NCBI GenBank assembly: GCA_017463375.1
Contig: JAFTPG010000101.1
Location: 1 to 38,015 of the forward strand
Direction: 5' to 3'
Length of the DNA: 38,015 bases
Origin: Ruminococcus sp.
Lineage (GTDB): Bacteria; Bacillota; Clostridia; Oscillospirales; Ruminococcaceae
How positions within the stretch are numbered: the first letter of the stretch is position 1; each line of letters opens with the position of its first letter. The notes beneath the pieces are model-generated. The model was not told the origin of the DNA and made no database searches. It saw nothing but the letters and a program-made list of their open reading frames with translations. The position numbers were made by a program, and so were the translations under genes. This document shows, in pieces, positions 33,610 through 38,015 of this stretch.

Positions 33610-34467
33610 ATGTTTACTAACGTTGCATATCTGCACAATTCATTATCAGATATTGTTGACCTGAGCAAGCCGCTGATCGTCACAAGCTGCGGTTATTACC
33701 GTGTACACAGCAGACCCGTTGTAACAACAGAACGTCCAAGCGGCAGAAAGGATTACCAGCTTCTGTATATTGCATCAGGAAAGGCGCATTTTTACTTCGG
33801 CGGCAAGGAGAATATCATTACTGAGGGAAATATGATTCTTTATCGTCCGGATGAGCCGCAGAGATACCTCTATTATGCGTCCGACAAAACAGAGGTTTAC
33901 TGGGTTCATTTTACCGGCTGCGATGCAGATACAATTCTCAGGTATTATGAGCTTCCCGACTCTGAAAATGTTTTCTATACGGGAACATCTCCCGATTATC
34001 AGTGGCTTTTCCGTCAGATGATTCAGGAGCTCCAGCTTTGCCGTGCAAACTATGAGGAGCTTCTGTCACTCCTGCTGCGTCATATTTTCCTGATGATCAA
34101 CCGCTACCTCAAAGAGGGCAGAAAAATGGGCAGCGGCATTCAAAATGAAATTGAACGTGCTGCCCATTATTTTAATGAAAACTACAGCTCTCAGATCAAT
34201 ATTGAGGATTATGCGAAATCACGGCACATGAGTGCCTGCTGGTTTATCCGGAGCTTCAGGCAGATCCTCAAGGTGACTCCCATGCAGTATATTTTATCAC
34301 TCCGCATGGCGAACGCACAGAGTCTCCTTGAAAACACAGAGTACAATATAACTGAAATCGCCGAAGCAGTGGGATATGATAATCCTCTTTATTTCAGCCG
34401 TCTTTTCCGGAAGCATGTCGGAGTTTCTCCGTCAGCGTACAGGAAATCGAGATGTGATAACGATTAA
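33610..34467 (+). CDS. AraC family regulator divergent from beta-helix gene
   Basis: A 285-residue regulator. The start at ATG 33610 is set by GGAGGG six bases upstream; an in-frame TTG 18 bp earlier includes that site and is unlikely. Residues 40-120 are an AraC_binding cupin (YQLLYIASGKAHFYFGGKENI, ILYRPDEPQRYLYY). Residues 185-280 hold two helix-turn-helix motifs (INIEDYAKSRHMSACWFIRSF and ITEIAEAVGYDNPLYFSRLF). It is divergent from the beta-helix dockerin gene and convergent with the CotH gene, so it probably controls the former in response to a sugar (inference). A weak hairpin with a T run follows at about 34475-34512, within the end of the CotH gene. Confidence 0.92.
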   Translation: MFTNVAYLHNSLSDIVDLSKPLIVTSCGYYRVHSRPVVTTERPSGRKDYQLLYIASGKAHFYFGGKENIITEGNMILYRPDEPQRYLYYASDKTEVYWVHFTGCDADTILRYYELPDSENVFYTGTSPDYQWLFRQMIQELQLCRANYEELLSLLLRHIFLMINRYLKEGRKMGSGIQNEIERAAHYFNENYSSQINIEDYAKSRHMSACWFIRSFRQILKVTPMQYILSLRMANAQSLLENTEYNITEIAEAVGYDNPLYFSRLFRKHVGVSPSAYRKSRCDND

Positions 34468-34481
34468 GAAATAGATGCTGT

Positions 34482-37400
34482 TCATTTAAGCTCTGTTAAA
34501 ACAGCATTTTTGACTGTATAATTTCCGACAGCTCCGCCGTAGCTGAAATACAGGAACCAGTCATTGTATGTATCGTAATCAACTGTAAACATAAACGAAT
34601 ATCGCTTTAAATCCGAGGTAAGCGGAGCTTCTCCTACCCAGCAGGTGGGATATGTTCCGTCCTCTGCCGCTCTGCACAATCCGAAATAGAAAACTGTGTC
34701 CTCGGTGCAGGATGCCTCAAATGAGAGCACATAGGTTTTGCCGTCCTCAAGAGTGAGATTTCTTGCCTGTGACTGAATCTTATGAGGCTTTTCACCTGCC
34801 TGAGTGACATTGGCGTAAAAAGCGTCCGCCGAAGAATCGGCGCTGAATGTACCTACGCCGCTTGAAGAATGATATGTCCACGCGGAAACATCGGGCAGCA
34901 TATTGTTTTCATAGATAACTCCAATAAGGAGCTTTCTCATCTCAACCATATCAAAAATGTCAACGGAGCCGTCATTGTTGATATCGGCAGGAGCATACTG
35001 CTCGGCAGTATGCTCGAGCTTTCTGAGAAGATAGCTCTGGAGAGCGACTGCGTCTGCGGAATTTACGTTTTGGTCAAGATTAACGTCGCCGTCAATTACG
35101 TCCGCATCGCTGAAATTCGCCTGAATCGTAACTGCGTCGCTGAAAGAAACTGTAATCGTTTCCTCTGTAGAATCACTGTAGCCCGACCAGCCTGTAAAGG
35201 TCTGACCCTCAGCAGGAACAGCTGTGAGAGTAACAGGGAAATCAGTATAGTACTGTCCGCTCCAGCTTCCAGAGGTGAGGTCGGGAGTAATTGTATTGAT
35301 CTTGATCTGACCGCTTCCGTTTCTCTTCAGAGTGACAGTCTCGAGAGTACCCGTCATGCCAAGGTAGCTCTTCATGTGCGGAAGAGTATAAGCTGCACGG
35401 TTTTCAAGGAAAGTGCGGATTGAGTCGATCGTCTCAAGATGCATGTCACCGGTATGGTCTATTCCCATGAGATTCCATCTGTCCAAGCTCTGAGCTACGT
35501 TTTCGGAATATGTATCCGTACTGTATTTTTCAAGATACGGCTCGGCTGTTTCAGGAGCAAAGACATAGTTTGCATAGTCCTGATATGTAAGAGCAAACTG
35601 CTTTCTGAATTCAGCATTATTCAGAAGCTCCCTGAACGTTATGACAGGCGTATAGTCGCCCTTGCTATCGATTCTTGTGAAGGTATCGTACTGATATCCC
35701 TCAACACCGCCGTAATATTCACCGTTGATCAGCTCATAGCTTAAACCCATTGTATAGTCGAGGTCGTAAACGATGAATCTCCATCTTCCGTCGGAATAGG
35801 GATTATCTGCAATTGCGGCACCGTTATTCTTCCATGCAGCAATGTTATATCCAGGCCAGTCTATCGTTGCAAGATAAAGACCTGTACAGTAATGCTCTAT
35901 GAGGCTCTGCATATCTATTTTGCTTTCAAGATAGCTGTAAGCTGACTCATTTGCAGGGTCATTGTACTTGACATATTCGCCGAGATACCACCATTCGTCT
36001 GAATCGTCGGAGGTGCCTTCCTCAAGCTCACCGTTCTTCATGAGAGCAACCTGATCCTCCGGGATATCGTAGTGAGACTCAATGTAGTCGTTGGAAAGCT
36101 TCTCGTACAGCATATACATTCCCCAGTATTCGCCGTCGAGGAAAACAGCGCAGGGTTTCGATTCGGCGTTTACAACCGATTCTCTGTCCTCAAGCATATC
36201 TTGTGCAATGTAGTCGCGCACACGAGCCATAATATCATTTGTAACCGCACGCAGACTTATTGAATCGTACTTCTTGATTTTCTTGCCGAGCTTTGAAATA
36301 TTGTCCTCAAAAAGCTTGTAATCCAGCTTTGAGTCTCCGTAATCGCTTCTTGCATAGAGATTGAAGCTCTTCTGAGTAGAGTTTCTGGTAGAGCTTCCCT
36401 TGATACGGATACCCATATCCTGCTTGTGAACAGCCTCGCCGTTCTCGAAAAGCTCAACAGTCACGGGACGTTCCCATGTCCTGCCCTTAGAGAAGAAGTT
36501 AGCGATATTATCTGTATCCCATTCGCTCTTATTTGCATCATAAGAGGAGCTGTTTTTCCAGTTGACATACTGGTTTCCGGCAACATAGATTCCCGTATCG
36601 GAGTCAAAGAGATTGTCAGGATCTGTAACAAGCGAGACTACTGAAATATCCTTATAATATTCAAGCTTCTCGGAATCGGCGATCATGTATGTATTGGTGA
36701 CTGTTTCGGAAAAATCTCCGTCAGCATTTTTCACCGCAGCACGGACTACAGTTACCTTGTCCACATTAAAATCAGGAGCGTTATATGCCATTTTCAGCGT
36801 AATTGACTGAGCTGTATCGTCATGCTGATACTGGCTGTACACATTTTCCTCAACTGTACGGTCGTACATCTTAACAGCTCCGTTATAGAGTATCGCTGAA
36901 TCCGAGGTCGTCGGATCGCTGCCGTCGAGAGTATAATAAATCTTATTGCCGGAAGCTGCTTCAAGAGAAAGCTCGAATTCAGTATCATAGAAGCCTGAGC
37001 CTGCGGAAAATACAGGCGCTGGTACGGAAACGATATTTTCAGCTCCGGGAGTTGGAGTCATCGACGACCATGTTTCCGAAGAATCAGGCGAGCGTCCGTA
37101 TGTAACATCCTCGGCAAGCGCAGGAGTAGTTACTGTCTGGAGCTGAGTTCCCTCGGGATCGGTGATAGTGATAGTCTCACCGCTCTTGCTCAGACCGAAG
37201 CCTGTGTGATATTCGGAATCAGTTGAAGCCTGCTTTGAGGCATAGATTATGTCATACTCGCCTGCTTCAAGAATATATCCTTCGGGGAAAGTCCATTTAT
37301 ACGGATTCGCAGCGTCATCTGACAGTCCGCATCCGCTGAGGTTTACTGCCGTTCCGCAGGGATTATAGATCTCGATCCAGTCGGAAGCAGTTCCGTAGCT

Positions 37401-38015
37401 GTCAAAAAGACAATTCTTATTCTGAACGCAGACCTCGTTGATATAGACAGCGCCTTCCTTATCGGGATACAGGATATTATTGTCTGTTCCCTCTGCCGGA
37501 GGATTTCCCGAAACAAGCTCCAGCTTTACATTGTCAATGTATACGTTATGCTCAGCGAGATCCGTGCCCTGGTCTCCGCAGGTAAAAGTGATCTGGGCAT
37601 CGTTTATAAGACTTTCAGTCATTGTAAAGGTATCAGTGTAGGTCTGGGGAGTTGAAGAAGCATTAACGTTTCTCCATGAAACGCCATGGTAATCGCCGGA
37701 AGATTTCTGAATCATTGCCTCAACATAACGGTTTATTGTAGATGAGATCTCATAGGTCAGACGATATTCGCAGCCCTCATAAAGAGAAAGCCCCGGATAA
37801 TATAGCTGAACGCTGTAGCTGAGGTCGCCTTCGCTGACAACATTCATGACAGCTTTTCCGCTTGCTGCTGAAAGCGAAGCGGAAGCCGACTCGTCTACAT
37901 AGGTTGACCAGCCCGTAACGCCGTCGGAAAAGTCCTCATCAACGAGAACACTTGCAGCTGCGGCATTAAATGCAGCTAATGGAGCGCAGCTCATTATGAC
38001 AGCGGCGGCTGAAAA
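34482..38015 (-). CDS. Secreted CotH-family dockerin protein (5' end outside window)
   Basis: The frame is open to the right edge, so the true start and first part of the signal peptide lie outside; numbers here count from the Met at 37994 (1170 residues). 15-163: CBM4/9-like module. 180-300: lamin-tail domain (VYINEVCVQNKNC, DWIEIYNPCG). 325-437: chitobiase-type FN3 domain (IYYTLDGSDPTTS). 440-870: CotH kinase-like domain (GIRIKGSSTRNSTQKSFNLY, GEYWGMYMLYEKL, RFIVYDLDYTMGL with a DxD pair). 885-962: Ig/bacterial-repeat domain (FTGWSGYSD). 968-1025: dockerin. 1027-1170: a second CBM-like module. CotH proteins carry a kinase-like fold and are abundant with dockerins in R. flavefaciens; their role in cellulosomes is not settled. 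Confidence 0.9.
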   Translation of the reverse strand, partial: FSAAAVIMSCAPLAAFNAAAASVLVDEDFSDGVTGWSTYVDESASASLSAASGKAVMNVVSEGDLSYSVQLYYPGLSLYEGCEYRLTYEISSTINRYVEAMIQKSSGDYHGVSWRNVNASSTPQTYTDTFTMTESLINDAQITFTCGDQGTDLAEHNVYIDNVKLELVSGNPPAEGTDNNILYPDKEGAVYINEVCVQNKNCLFDSYGTASDWIEIYNPCGTAVNLSGCGLSDDAANPYKWTFPEGYILEAGEYDIIYASKQASTDSEYHTGFGLSKSGETITITDPEGTQLQTVTTPALAEDVTYGRSPDSSETWSSMTPTPGAENIVSVPAPVFSAGSGFYDTEFELSLEAASGNKIYYTLDGSDPTTSDSAILYNGAVKMYDRTVEENVYSQYQHDDTAQSITLKMAYNAPDFNVDKVTVVRAAVKNADGDFSETVTNTYMIADSEKLEYYKDISVVSLVTDPDNLFDSDTGIYVAGNQYVNWKNSSSYDANKSEWDTDNIANFFSKGRTWERPVTVELFENGEAVHKQDMGIRIKGSSTRNSTQKSFNLYARSDYGDSKLDYKLFEDNISKLGKKIKKYDSISLRAVTNDIMARVRDYIAQDMLEDRESVVNAESKPCAVFLDGEYWGMYMLYEKLSNDYIESHYDIPEDQVALMKNGELEEGTSDDSDEWWYLGEYVKYNDPANESAYSYLESKIDMQSLIEHYCTGLYLATIDWPGYNIAAWKNNGAAIADNPYSDGRWRFIVYDLDYTMGLSYELINGEYYGGVEGYQYDTFTRIDSKGDYTPVITFRELLNNAEFRKQFALTYQDYANYVFAPETAEPYLEKYSTDTYSENVAQSLDRWNLMGIDHTGDMHLETIDSIRTFLENRAAYTLPHMKSYLGMTGTLETVTLKRNGSGQIKINTITPDLTSGSWSGQYYTDFPVTLTAVPAEGQTFTGWSGYSDSTEETITVSFSDAVTIQANFSDADVIDGDVNLDQNVNSADAVALQSYLLRKLEHTAEQYAPADINNDGSVDIFDMVEMRKLLIGVIYENNMLPDVSAWTYHSSSGVGTFSADSSADAFYANVTQAGEKPHKIQSQARNLTLEDGKTYVLSFEASCTEDTVFYFGLCRAAEDGTYPTCWVGEAPLTSDLKRYSFMFTVDYDTYNDWFLYFSYGGAVGNYTVKNAVLTELK

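Noticed and set aside
34475..34512. Terminator of the second AraC gene
   Set aside because: The eight-base stem has a 17-base loop and overlaps the end of the convergent CotH gene, so it is too weak to list as a feature.

Overview
The window is most likely chromosome from a cellulosome-forming Ruminococcus, closest in style to R. flavefaciens or R. albus. The reasons are five dockerin modules on secreted proteins, GH9 and GH8 hydrolases, a dockerin-tagged CotH protein, Firmicutes-type GGAGG ribosome binding sites and moderate-to-low GC. No scaffoldin or cohesin, tRNA, rRNA, CRISPR array or transposase was seen. Species assignment is inference.

Layout. 1-3.6 kb: a truncated secreted protein with an N-terminal dockerin and a lamin-tail domain (minus strand), then a divergent GH9 endoglucanase with a dockerin. 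A 369-bp foldback repeat lies between them. 3.6-8.9 kb: plsY, an iron alcohol dehydrogenase/aldehyde dehydrogenase pair with overlapping stop and start, and a MATE exporter. 8.9-14.6 kb (minus): a secreted family 9-type pectate lyase with a ricin-type lectin domain, an XRE regulator/membrane protein pair, and a 907-residue GLUG/SpaA surface protein followed by an unlisted 31-residue peptide gene. 14.7-16.6 kb: a DUF262-HEPN pair resembling a defence or toxin system. 16.8-19.3 kb: an AraC regulator divergent from a GH8 dockerin enzyme. 19.3-23.3 kb: a PqqD-like protein translationally coupled to an OPT peptide transporter, plus the dipeptidase pepD. A second foldback copy sits at 23.4-23.7 kb. 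23.7-31.8 kb: guaA-carA-carB on the minus strand, back to back with glnA and an ANTAR regulator gene on the plus strand. 31.8-38 kb: a beta-helix dockerin protein, a second AraC regulator, and a large CotH dockerin protein running off the right edge.

How it works together. One theme is plant cell wall breakdown, with hydrolases, carbohydrate-binding modules and dockerins next to AraC regulators. The other is nitrogen economy. Peptide uptake and cleavage (OPT, pepD) neighbour a glutamine hub in which glnA makes glutamine and guaA and carA consume it.

The two most notable signals are non-coding. First, the guaA and glnA leaders each hold an intrinsic terminator whose 5' arm overlaps a small hairpin with a six-base AAGGGC loop. 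That fits the target of the ANTAR antiterminator encoded just after glnA, and suggests one RNA-based circuit covers glutamine synthesis and both glutamine-using nucleotide enzymes. Second, the two large foldback repeats have nearly identical cores with a 40- or 42-bp perfect palindrome that differs by a compensated base pair. Their outer arms differ between copies but are complementary within each copy. All product calls come from reading motifs; no database search was possible.
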